DNA from: an uncultured Asticcacaulis sp.
GTDB lineage: Bacteria; Pseudomonadota; Alphaproteobacteria; Caulobacterales; Caulobacteraceae
Assembly: GCA_946482045.1 (NCBI GenBank)
Contig: CAMLPZ010000055.1
Span: forward strand, 1-17,530
Direction of reading: 5' to 3'
Length of the DNA stretch: 17,530 bases
Positions 1 through 6,215 of this stretch are shown piece by piece. Below the pieces are notes generated by a model. It was not told the origin of the DNA. It saw nothing but the letters and a program-made list of their open reading frames with translations, and made no database searches. A program made the translations under genes and the position numbers. How positions within the stretch are numbered: the first letter of the stretch is position 1; each line of letters begins with the position of its first letter.

Positions 1-1333
1 CGGCGGTCGGCAGGTTGACCATGACCATGCCCGACTGGATGCGGCGCTTGAAGGTCTCGGCGGCCTTCAGCGACTTGGTGCAGATGCCGGCCGACAGGCC
101 CATTTCGGTGTCGTTGGCAACCTTGATGGCTTCTTCCAGGTCCTTGACGCGGATGACCGAAGCGACGGGGCCGAAGACCTCTTCCTTGTTGATCGCCATG
201 TCCGGCGATGTCTTGTCGATCAGGGTCGGAGCGTAATAGTAGCCCGGGGTGCCGAACGTCAGGTCTTCGCCGCCGGCGACGACGACGCCGCCTTCGGACT
301 TGGCCTTGGCGACCGCGTCACGCGCGATGTCGAGCTGTTCCTGCGAAGCGATCGGGCCCATCTGGACGCCGTCGGCGCGGCTGTCACCGACCTTGATCGC
401 CTTGGTGGCCGCGGCCAGCGCTTCAACGAACTTGTCAGCGATGCCTTCGGTGACGATGATGCGCGACGACGCCGTGCAGCGGTGGCCAGACGAGAAGAAG
501 GACGAGTTCAGCACTGAGTTGACGGCGTTGTCGAGGTCGGCGTCGTCGAGGACGACGACCGGGTTCTTGCCGCCCATTTCGCACTGGACGCGCTTGCCCT
601 TGGCCACGGCCTGGTCACGGACGCGCGTGCCGGTCGGAACCGAGCCGGTGAACGAGATGGCGTCGCAGCCGTCGATCATCAGGGGACCCGCGACCGAGCC
701 ACGAGCAAACACGACGTTCAGCACGCCCTTGGGCAGACCGGCGCGGTTCAGGATGTCGGCCAGTTCCCAGGCGCAGGCCGGGGTCAGTTCGGCGGGCTTG
801 CAGACGACCGTGTTACCGAACGCGATGGCCGGGGCCATCTTCCAGGCCGGGATGGCGATCGGGAAGTTCCATGGGCAGATCAGGCCGATGACGCCGACCG
901 GCTCACGGGTGATCTCGACCTTGACGCCCGGACGCACGCTGTCCAGCACTTCGCCGTGGGCGCGCAGGGCTTCACCGGCGAAATACTTGAAGATGTGACC
1001 GGCGCGGGTCACTTCGCCGATGCCTTCCGGCAGGGTCTTGCCTTCTTCGCGCGACAGAAGCGCGCCCAGCTCGGCCTTGCGGGCCAGAATCTCGGTACCG
1101 GCGTTGTCGAGCACGTCGAAGCGCTGCTGCGGCGTCGAGAACTGCCAGGTCTCGAAAGCGGCGCGGGCGGCTGCGATGGCGGCCTTGACCTCGGCTTCAC
1201 CGGCGGTCGAGTAGACGCCGATGACGTCGTTGGTGTCCGACGGATTGATATCGTTGAAGGTCTTGTCGGTGGTGACCCACTCACCGTTGATCAGGTTGCC
1301 TTTGGTGGAAATTTGGCCTTGGGTATCCGGCAT
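1..1333 (-). CDS. NAD(P)-dependent aldehyde dehydrogenase, probably alpha-ketoglutaric semialdehyde (2,5-dioxovalerate) dehydrogenase; C-terminus beyond window
   Basis: This is a cytosolic aldehyde dehydrogenase that oxidises an aldehyde to its acid with NAD(P)+. The first 444 residues are visible, and the last few dozen of a usual 480-residue protein lie off the left edge. Family landmarks are all present: the PWNFP loop with Asn156, the cofactor-binding FTGSVPTGTRV near 228-238, the general base Glu252 in CEMGGKNP, and the nucleophile Cys286 in SSGHRCTASSRIIV. The CTASSRIIV context and the overall N-terminus resemble the YcbD/GucD-type alpha-ketoglutaric semialdehyde dehydrogenases. Those enzymes finish the non-phosphorylating breakdown of pentoses, glucarate or hydroxyproline. 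The substrate is inference; membership in the superfamily is certain. The ATG has a GAGGAA ribosome site six bases upstream. A LacI/GalR-like operator overlaps the likely promoter, which fits a sugar-acid catabolic role. Confidence 0.9.
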   Translation of the reverse strand, partial: MPDTQGQISTKGNLINGEWVTTDKTFNDINPSDTNDVIGVYSTAGEAEVKAAIAAARAAFETWQFSTPQQRFDVLDNAGTEILARKAELGALLSREEGKTLPEGIGEVTRAGHIFKYFAGEALRAHGEVLDSVRPGVKVEITREPVGVIGLICPWNFPIAIPAWKMAPAIAFGNTVVCKPAELTPACAWELADILNRAGLPKGVLNVVFARGSVAGPLMIDGCDAISFTGSVPTGTRVRDQAVAKGKRVQCEMGGKNPVVVLDDADLDNAVNSVLNSSFFSSGHRCTASSRIIVTEGIADKFVEALAAATKAIKVGDSRADGVQMGPIASQEQLDIARDAVAKAKSEGGVVVAGGEDLTFGTPGYYYAPTLIDKTSPDMAINKEEVFGPVASVIRVKDLEEAIKVANDTEMGLSAGICTKSLKAAETFKRRIQSGMVMVNLPTA

Positions 1334-1365
1334 GATGGGTTCCTCACGATTGTGATGTTTCGGGC

Positions 1366-1394
1366 TCTATAAGACACTATGTTAGCGCTCACAA
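1366..1394 (-). promoter_or_regulatory. Candidate promoter of the aldehyde dehydrogenase with an overlapping LacI/GalR-type operator
   Basis: On the minus strand, TTGTGA (1394-1389) and TATAGA (1371-1366) are separated by exactly 17 bases, giving a plausible -35/-10 pair about 33 bases before the dehydrogenase ATG. Lying across the -35 and the spacer is the 14-mer TGTTAGCGCTCACA (plus strand, 1380-1393), which matches its own reverse complement at 12 of 14 positions. It has the central GC step and half-sites typical of LacI/GalR-family operators. A repressor bound there would block the promoter. No regulator gene of that family is in the window, so the regulator is unknown. A GANTC site (GAGTC, 1395-1399) abuts the -35. 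Confidence 0.5.
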
Positions 1395-1618
1395 GAGTCA
1401 TATGGACGCGTGTATTGGCGCCTATATAGTCAGACAAATACGGTTTGTAACCCCTTATTGTCTTTATCGCGCACCTCTTCCGAAAACCGCTACACACTTT
1501 TCGGGGTGCGCTTAACGCAGTACGCTGTGAAACCTTGGGTAACGCCTTTTGAGGTGCATTATCCACACGCCCTGTTTAAAGCCGGAAATCAAATAGTTAC
1601 CGATCAAAGGCGTTTATC

Positions 1619-2779
1619 ATGGCTATCCCGTTTATCGACCTCGGCATTCAGCGTCAACGCATCGGCGCGGCGATCGAAGCCTCGGTGCTCAAGGTCATCA
1701 ACCATGGCGCCTATATCATGGGGCCTGAGGTCCGCGCTTTCGAAGCCGATATGACCGCCTTTGCAAAGTCGAAGCACTGCCTGTCATGCGCTAACGGTAC
1801 CGACGCCATTGAACTGATCCTGCTGGGTCTGGGTATCGGCAAGGGCGATGCGGTTTTCGTACCCGCCTTTACGTTCGTCGCCACCGCCGAAGTCGTGCCG
1901 ATGACCGGCGCCGAGCCGGTGTTTGTCGATATCGAAGCTGATACCTATAATATCGATGTCGCCAAGCTCGATGCCGCCATCTCTGCGGTCGCCGCGGACG
2001 GCCGCCTCAAGCCTGCCGCCATCATCGCCGTCGACCTGTTCGGCCAGCCCGCCGACTATCCGGCGCTGTCGGCTGTTGCAAAAAAACATGGCCTGCCGCT
2101 GATTTCGGACGCGGCGCAAGGGTTCGGCGGCACGATCGATGGCCGTCAGTCGCTGGAATGGTGCGTTGCAACGGCGACCAGCTTCTACCCGGCCAAGCCG
2201 CTCGGCTGCTACGGTGATGGCGGCGCGGTCGTCACCAATGACGACGCGCTGATGGAGCGCATGGTTTCGTTCCGCGTCCACGGCGGTGCCACGGCGACCG
2301 ACATGGCCGAGCACAAATTCGACCACGAGGCCAAGTATCTCAATGTCCGCGTCGGCATGAATTCGCGCCTCGACACCATCCAGGCGGCGGTACTGATCGA
2401 AAAGCTGCGTATCTTTGGCGAAGAAATCGAGATGCGTCAAAAGGTTGCTGCGCGTTACAACGCCCTTCTGGCCGGCAAGGTCGTGAGCGTTCCCGCCGTC
2501 AAAGACGGCTTTGTCTCGACCTGGGCGCAGTACACGATCGAGCATGAAAACCGCGACGCGCTTCAGGTCCATCTGCGCAATGCCGGTGTGCCGACGGCGG
2601 TCTATTACCCGATCCCGCTGCATCAGCAACCAGGCTATGCCATGTTCCGGGCCGGTCCACGCGACCTTGGCGTGTCGGAAACCAAGGCGAAAACCGTCAT
2701 CAGCCTGCCGTTCAGCCCCTATCTCGACGAGGCGACCCAGGACCAGATTATTGCGGCTGTAACCGCATTCGGCGGATAA
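1619..2779 (+). CDS. DegT/DnrJ/EryC1/StrS-family PLP-dependent sugar aminotransferase, WbpE/WlbC-like
   Basis: This cytosolic enzyme transfers an amino group, usually from glutamate, to a keto-sugar nucleotide. The protein has 386 residues, normal for the family. Visible landmarks are SCANGTDA (56-63), which binds the PLP phosphate, TFVATAE near 85-91, Asp164 in ISDAAQGFG facing the pyridine nitrogen, and the PLP-binding Lys193 in TSFYPAKPLGCYGDGGA. NSRLDTIQAAVL and PTAVYYPIPLHQQP follow. From memory these blocks agree closely with WbpE, which aminates UDP-2-acetamido-3-oxo-glucuronate on the way to 2,3-diamino sugars of surface polysaccharide. The exact substrate is inference. The ATG is preceded by AAAGGCG. 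No dehydrogenase or acetyltransferase of such a pathway is next to it. It is transcribed away from the dehydrogenase and probably ends at the hairpin directly after its stop codon. Confidence 0.88.
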   Translation: MAIPFIDLGIQRQRIGAAIEASVLKVINHGAYIMGPEVRAFEADMTAFAKSKHCLSCANGTDAIELILLGLGIGKGDAVFVPAFTFVATAEVVPMTGAEPVFVDIEADTYNIDVAKLDAAISAVAADGRLKPAAIIAVDLFGQPADYPALSAVAKKHGLPLISDAAQGFGGTIDGRQSLEWCVATATSFYPAKPLGCYGDGGAVVTNDDALMERMVSFRVHGGATATDMAEHKFDHEAKYLNVRVGMNSRLDTIQAAVLIEKLRIFGEEIEMRQKVAARYNALLAGKVVSVPAVKDGFVSTWAQYTIEHENRDALQVHLRNAGVPTAVYYPIPLHQQPGYAMFRAGPRDLGVSETKAKTVISLPFSPYLDEATQDQIIAAVTAFGG

Positions 2780-2814
2780 TTGTGCCTCGATAGGATAGGT
2801 CAGGCGCAATTTTT
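2780..2814 (+). terminator. Probable intrinsic terminator after the aminotransferase
   Basis: TTGTGCCT (2780-2787) pairs with AGGCGCAA (2802-2809), with one G-U pair, and is followed at once by five T. This fits rho-independent termination directly after the stop codon. A competing 7-bp hairpin, GGTCAGG (2798-2804) with CCTGACC (2817-2823), overlaps it. Confidence 0.55.
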
Positions 2815-2892
2815 CACCTGACCGGCAACTATTTTTGCTGCCGATTGAGAAAATTTCTCAAAAAATGTCGGAGTGCAGGAAAAATTTCACTT

Positions 2893-2920
2893 TGACTCCG
2901 CCGAGAGTCTTGCTATGGAC
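2893..2920 (+). promoter_or_regulatory. Candidate housekeeping promoter for amtB, overlapped by an inverted pair of GANTC sites
   Basis: TTGACTC (2893-2899), 13 bases, then GCTATGGA (2913-2920) fits the Caulobacter sigma-70-type pattern TTGACGS-N10-14-GCTANAWC: six of seven in the -35 block and five of eight in the -10 block. It would give an untranslated leader of roughly 140 bases before amtB. GACTC (2895-2899) and GAGTC (2906-2910) within it are both GANTC sites and form an inverted repeat whose centres are 11 bases apart, about one helical turn. Confidence 0.45.
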
Positions 2921-2991
2921 TGAAAAAATAACGTCACATTTCGCACCTGCACACGGACCCGATCGTCGGAGTGCGTGGTGCTGTGGCTTTA

Positions 2992-3035
2992 GAGCATGCT
3001 CCGAAAAGTGGGCACCGGTTTTCGGCTGAGCATGC
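2992..3035 (+). repeat. Palindromic intergenic repeat of an alphaproteobacterial type
   Basis: The outer arms are GCATGC (2994-2999) and GCATGC (3030-3035). The inner arms are CCGAAAA (3001-3007) and TTTTCGG (3019-3025), around GTGGGCACCGG. From memory, units of this form, with CCGAAAAGTGG followed by CCGGTTTTCGG, are abundant between genes in Rhizobiales and related alphaproteobacteria. The copy sits in the untranslated leader of amtB, about 30 bases before the start codon, so it would fold in the mRNA. Only one copy is in the window. Its identity as a family member is recall, not a search result. Confidence 0.6.
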
Positions 3036-3067
3036 GACCACTAAACGGCTAGGGATATCGGCGACAG

Positions 3068-4393
3068 ATGACAGTAGCTTCGGCAGTAGCTTCGGTAGGC
3101 GCGCAGGGCAGCGTGGCGGCGGTGACTCCGACCACAACGGCCGCAGTGCCGCAATTGCTGGCGCACCAGAAGGTCCTGGAGTTGAACAACGGCGACGCCG
3201 GCTGGATGATTGTCGCCACCTGCCTGGTTCTGTTCATGACCCTGCCCGGCCTCGCCCTGTTCTACGGGGGTATGGTCCGCAAGAAGAACCTGCTGTCGAC
3301 CCTGGCGCAGTCGGTCGCCGTGACCGCCGTCGTCACCATCCTGTGGATCCTGGTCGGCTATTCGCTGGCCTTCGGTGTGGCGCCGGGCAGCGCTAATCAG
3401 TTTATTGGCAGTTTCGATGCCGTCCTGCTTAAGGGCGTGACGACCGCGACCGCCTATTCGGCCGCGCCGCACCTGCCGGAATTCCTATGGGTGGCGTACC
3501 AGATGACGTTTGCCATCATCACCCCGGCCCTGATCGCAGGGTCGATCGCCGAACGCATGAAATTCTCGGCCTTCGTCCTGTTCACCGCCTTGTGGTCGTT
3601 GCTGGTCTACGCGCCGGTCTGCCACTGGGTGTGGGGCGGCGGCTTCCTCGGCGCCATGGGCGTCCTCGACTTCGCCGGCGGCGCCGTTGTTCACGTCAAT
3701 TCGGGTGTCGCGGGCCTGGTCTGCGCCCTGGTTCTCAAGCCCCGCCGCGGTTTCGGCCGCGACAACATGGCGCCGCATAACCTCGGCTACACCATGATCG
3801 GCGCTTCGATGCTGCTGGTCGGCTGGATCGGCTTCAACGCCGGTTCTGAGTGGGCGGCGGATGGCCTGGCCTCGGTCGCGATGCTGAACACCATCGTCGC
3901 TTCCATGACCGGCATCGTCGGCTGGATCGTGCCGGAATGGATCGAGCGCAAGCAACCGACCCTGCTCGGCATGCTGTCGGGTCTGGTCGCGGGCCTCGTG
4001 GCCATTACGCCGGCTGCCGGCTTCGTCGGTCCGGGCGGCGCCATGCTGATCGGCCTGATCACCGGCCCGATCTGCTATGTTGCCTCGACCTACATCAAGA
4101 ATATGTTCAAGTACGACGATAGCCTCGACGCCTTTGGCGTACATGGCGTGGGCGGCTTTACGGGCGCCCTGCTGACGGCTGTCTTCGTGGATAAGGCTAT
4201 CAATACCAGCGACGCGGCAGCCAATGCCACTATCCTTAAACAGTTTATCGGACTGGTGGTGGTGATCGGCTGGAGCGCGGTGCTCACCTTCCTCATTCTC
4301 ATGGTCTGCAAGTACACAACAGGCCTGCGCGTGACAGAGGAAGAGGAAATCGAAGGCCTCGACATGTCGCAACACGGGGAGACCCTGCACTAA
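3068..4393 (+). CDS. amtB: Ammonium transporter AmtB
   Basis: This inner-membrane trimeric channel conducts ammonium/ammonia into the cell. The 441 residues hold the typical run of about 11 hydrophobic helices after residue 45. Conserved pore residues are present: Phe148 (QMTFAIITPALI), the ammonium-site Asp201 with His209 (LDFAGGAVVHVNSG), Phe256 (GWIGFNAGS), and the second pore histidine His359 (DAFGVHGVGGFTGALLT). The cytosolic tail, GLRVTEEEEIEGLDMSQHGE, is the region that binds the PII protein GlnK in characterised homologues. The start is fixed by an in-frame stop at 3050-3052, with AGGGA 12 bases before the ATG. The first 40 residues are Ala/Val/Thr-rich without a clear hydrophobic signal peptide and contain a 12-base tandem repeat. 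No glnK lies next to it, although the two genes usually travel together. The gene precedes gltDB in the same direction. Confidence 0.96.
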   Translation: MTVASAVASVGAQGSVAAVTPTTTAAVPQLLAHQKVLELNNGDAGWMIVATCLVLFMTLPGLALFYGGMVRKKNLLSTLAQSVAVTAVVTILWILVGYSLAFGVAPGSANQFIGSFDAVLLKGVTTATAYSAAPHLPEFLWVAYQMTFAIITPALIAGSIAERMKFSAFVLFTALWSLLVYAPVCHWVWGGGFLGAMGVLDFAGGAVVHVNSGVAGLVCALVLKPRRGFGRDNMAPHNLGYTMIGASMLLVGWIGFNAGSEWAADGLASVAMLNTIVASMTGIVGWIVPEWIERKQPTLLGMLSGLVAGLVAITPAAGFVGPGGAMLIGLITGPICYVASTYIKNMFKYDDSLDAFGVHGVGGFTGALLTAVFVDKAINTSDAAANATILKQFIGLVVVIGWSAVLTFLILMVCKYTTGLRVTEEEEIEGLDMSQHGETLH

Positions 4394-4428
4394 GGAAAAA
4401 GCAGGGTTCAAAGGCCGGGAAAATGGCT

Positions 4429-4464
4429 CCCCCTCGATGCGACGAAAGTCCGCCGAGGGGGTTT
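4429..4464 (+). terminator. Strong GC-rich hairpin after amtB, probable terminator
   Basis: CCCCCTCG (4429-4436) pairs perfectly with CGAGGGGG (4454-4461). The loop can pair further as GCGAC-GAAA-GTC, ending in a GAAA tetraloop. Only three T follow, so it may be a weak or factor-assisted terminator, or a 3'-end stabiliser. It separates amtB from the gltDB control region. Confidence 0.5.
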
Positions 4465-4476
4465 GCATGTCATGCA
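4464..4476 (+). promoter_or_regulatory. Perfect 13-bp dyad just upstream of the sigma-54-like element
   Basis: TGCATG-T-CATGCA is a perfect inverted repeat with 6-bp arms. It ends 21 bases before the -24/-12 match at 4498. The spacing and arms differ from the usual 17-bp NtrC site, so the binding protein is unknown. It could be an activator or repressor site for gltDB. Confidence 0.3.
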
Positions 4477-4497
4477 CCCGGCACTTGACCTCATATT

Positions 4498-4513
4498 TGG
4501 CAGGGTCTTTGCC
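4498..4513 (+). promoter_or_regulatory. Sigma-54 (RpoN) -24/-12 promoter candidate for gltDB
   Basis: TGGCAGGGTCTTTGCC matches the consensus TGGCACG-N4-TTGCW at all positions except the C-to-G change in the first block and the last base. The invariant GG (4499-4500) and GC (4511-4512) are separated by exactly 10 bases, as sigma-54 requires. Transcription would begin near 4523, leaving a leader of about 220 bases before gltD. Nitrogen control through RpoN and NtrC is known for glutamate synthase and ammonium uptake genes in many proteobacteria, so the place makes sense. The element is partly palindromic, so the minus strand reads a weaker match. Confidence 0.5.
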
Positions 4514-4745
4514 ATCAAAGTCTGACTCCTCAAGGTCATTCCGTGGTAGAAGGCTCATCCGCCAGACAATGAAATTGGTATCTTTTGATATCGCAACGGC
4601 ATTTTTGCCATCAGACCGGAAAAACCGGCGGGGCAGAAAGGCGAGACTACGGAATTCACTTTCCCACGCGTGGCTTTTCCGCTTTTGGAACGCGCGTGGA
4701 TAGCGCCGGGACTTCACCCGGAAGTTAGTAAGAAGGCAGTTGGCC
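4514..4745 (+). other. Leader/intergenic stretch between amtB and gltD: low GC, several small hairpins, no assigned gene
   Basis: The amtB-gltD gap is 352 bases; 4514-4745 is its part after the sigma-54 match. GC content near 4480-4610 is visibly lower than in the flanking genes. Hairpins seen are GGTATC-TTTT-GATATC (4577-4592), GGCA-TTTT-TGCC nearby, and CCACGCG with CGCGTGG around 4664-4699. Two mutually exclusive short stems lie before the gltD ribosome site: CCGGG/CCCGG (4706-4721) and ACTTC/GAAGT (4711-4725). TTTGCCATCA occurs twice, 93 bases apart, and a GANTC site lies at 4524-4528. The minus strand has an open frame across the whole stretch (see findings). I do not recognise a riboswitch or small RNA. 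Confidence 0.4.
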
Positions 4746-6215
4746 ATGACCGGCGAAACGAACCGCTTTGTGATCGAGAAGAAGAAGACCCCGCAGAAGA
4801 CGGATGCGAAGACGCGCATCACAAACTTCAACGAGATCTATGCCGACTTCAAGACAACAGAGGCGTCGCATCAGTCGTCGCGCTGCGCCCAATGCGGCGT
4901 ACCCTTCTGCCAGCATGGCTGCCCGTTGCAGAACAACATTCCCGACTGGTTGCGCCTGACGGCGGAAGGCCGGATCGAAGAGGCCTACCAAATCTCGTCG
5001 GCGACCTCGACCCTGCCGGAAATCTGCGGCCGCATCTGTCCGCAGGACCGCCTGTGCGAAGGCTCCTGTGTGCTGGAACAGTCGGGCTGGGAAAACGTCA
5101 CCATCGGCAGCGTCGAGCGCTATATTAACGACATGGCGTTCGAGAACGGCTGGATCGAGCCGATCGTGCCGGACGTCGAGCGCAGCCAGTCGATCGGCAT
5201 CATCGGTTCGGGCCCGGCTGGCATCGCCGCTGCCGACCGTCTGCGCACGCTGGGCTACAAGGTCACCATCTATGACCGCTACGACCGTCCGGGTGGTTTG
5301 CTGACCTACGGCATCCCGTCGTTCAAGCTGGAAAAGCACGTCGTCGCCCGCCGTACCGACCGCCTGGCGCAGTCGGGTGTCGAGTTCGTCATGAACTGTG
5401 ACATCGGCAATGACGTCACTTTCGAAGAGCTGCGCGAAAAGCACGATGCCATCCTGGTCGCCACCGGCGTCTACAAGGCGCGCCGCTTGAGCGTGCCGGG
5501 CTGTGGCTCCAAGGGCGTGGTCGCCGCGCTCGACTACCTGATCACCGCCAACAAGGTCGGTTTCGGCGATGAGATCGAAGACTTCACTTCGGGGCGTCTC
5601 AACGCCAAGGGCAAGACCGTCGTGGTCGTCGGCGGCGGCGATACCGCCATGGACTGCGTGCGCACCGCCACGCGCCAGGGCGCCAAGGCGGTCACCTGCG
5701 TCTATCGCCGCGACCGCGCCAACATGCCGGGCTCCGACCGCGAAGTGTCGAACGCCGAGGAAGAAGGCGTGCGCTTTGAATGGTTGTCGGCGCCCAAGGC
5801 CGTGCTCGGTGACGCCGATGCGGTCGAAGGCCTGAAGATTCAGCGCATGCGTCTGACGACGCCGGACGCACAGGGCCGCCAAGGCATCGAAGACATCCAC
5901 GGCGCAGAAAACGACCTGCCGGCCGACCTGATCATCGAAGCGCTCGGCTTCGAGCCGGAAAACCTGCCGGTCATGTTCAACGAGCCTGGCCTGGAAGTCA
6001 CCCGCTGGGGCACGATCCGCGTCATGGCGGGTGAGTTCCAGACCATGGTGCCGGGCGTATTCGCCGCCGGCGATATCGTGCGCGGCGCCTCGCTCGTCGT
6101 CTGGGCGGTCCGTGAAGGCCAGGACGCCGCTGCCGACATCCACCACTATCTGAAGACCCAGTTGCTTGCTGCCGCCAACGATGGCGAAGCCCAACTCGCG
6201 GGAGTTGCCGAATAA
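4746..6215 (+). CDS. gltD: Glutamate synthase (NADPH) small subunit GltD
   Basis: The beta subunit of GOGAT takes electrons from NADPH through FAD and passes them by iron-sulfur clusters to GltB, in the cytosol. The protein has 489 residues, a normal length. The N-terminal iron-sulfur domain has two cysteine groups, Cys47/50/55/59 (CAQCGVPFCQHGCP) and Cys94/98/104/108 (CGRICPQDRLCEGSC). The FAD-binding GSGPAG is at 154-159, GGLLTYGIPSFKLEK at 183-197, the NADPH-binding GGGDTA at 296-301, and the closing FAD motif GVFAAGDIVRGAS at 437-449. ATG 4746 is preferred over an in-frame TTG six bases earlier because AGAAGG lies nine bases before it. Its stop overlaps the gltB start (TAATG), so the two are translated together in one operon. 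Confidence 0.97.
   Translation: MTGETNRFVIEKKKTPQKTDAKTRITNFNEIYADFKTTEASHQSSRCAQCGVPFCQHGCPLQNNIPDWLRLTAEGRIEEAYQISSATSTLPEICGRICPQDRLCEGSCVLEQSGWENVTIGSVERYINDMAFENGWIEPIVPDVERSQSIGIIGSGPAGIAAADRLRTLGYKVTIYDRYDRPGGLLTYGIPSFKLEKHVVARRTDRLAQSGVEFVMNCDIGNDVTFEELREKHDAILVATGVYKARRLSVPGCGSKGVVAALDYLITANKVGFGDEIEDFTSGRLNAKGKTVVVVGGGDTAMDCVRTATRQGAKAVTCVYRRDRANMPGSDREVSNAEEEGVRFEWLSAPKAVLGDADAVEGLKIQRMRLTTPDAQGRQGIEDIHGAENDLPADLIIEALGFEPENLPVMFNEPGLEVTRWGTIRVMAGEFQTMVPGVFAAGDIVRGASLVVWAVREGQDAAADIHHYLKTQLLAAANDGEAQLAGVAE

Noticed and set aside
1784..2809. 341-codon open frame on the minus strand
   Set aside because: It is antisense to the aminotransferase gene, which has an intact PLP lysine and family motifs.
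2983..2999. Sigma-54-like element before amtB (TGGC...GC)
   Set aside because: The GG and GC are 11 bases apart, not 10, and the surrounding consensus bases are absent; the stretch also runs into the palindromic repeat.
4740..4745. TTG start for gltD six bases upstream of the ATG
   Set aside because: The ribosome site AGAAGG would be only three bases from the TTG but nine from the ATG.
3485..4831. 448-codon open frame on the minus strand as a gene
   Set aside because: Most of it is antisense to amtB with shadow-like composition. Only the intergenic part is mentioned, as a weak finding.
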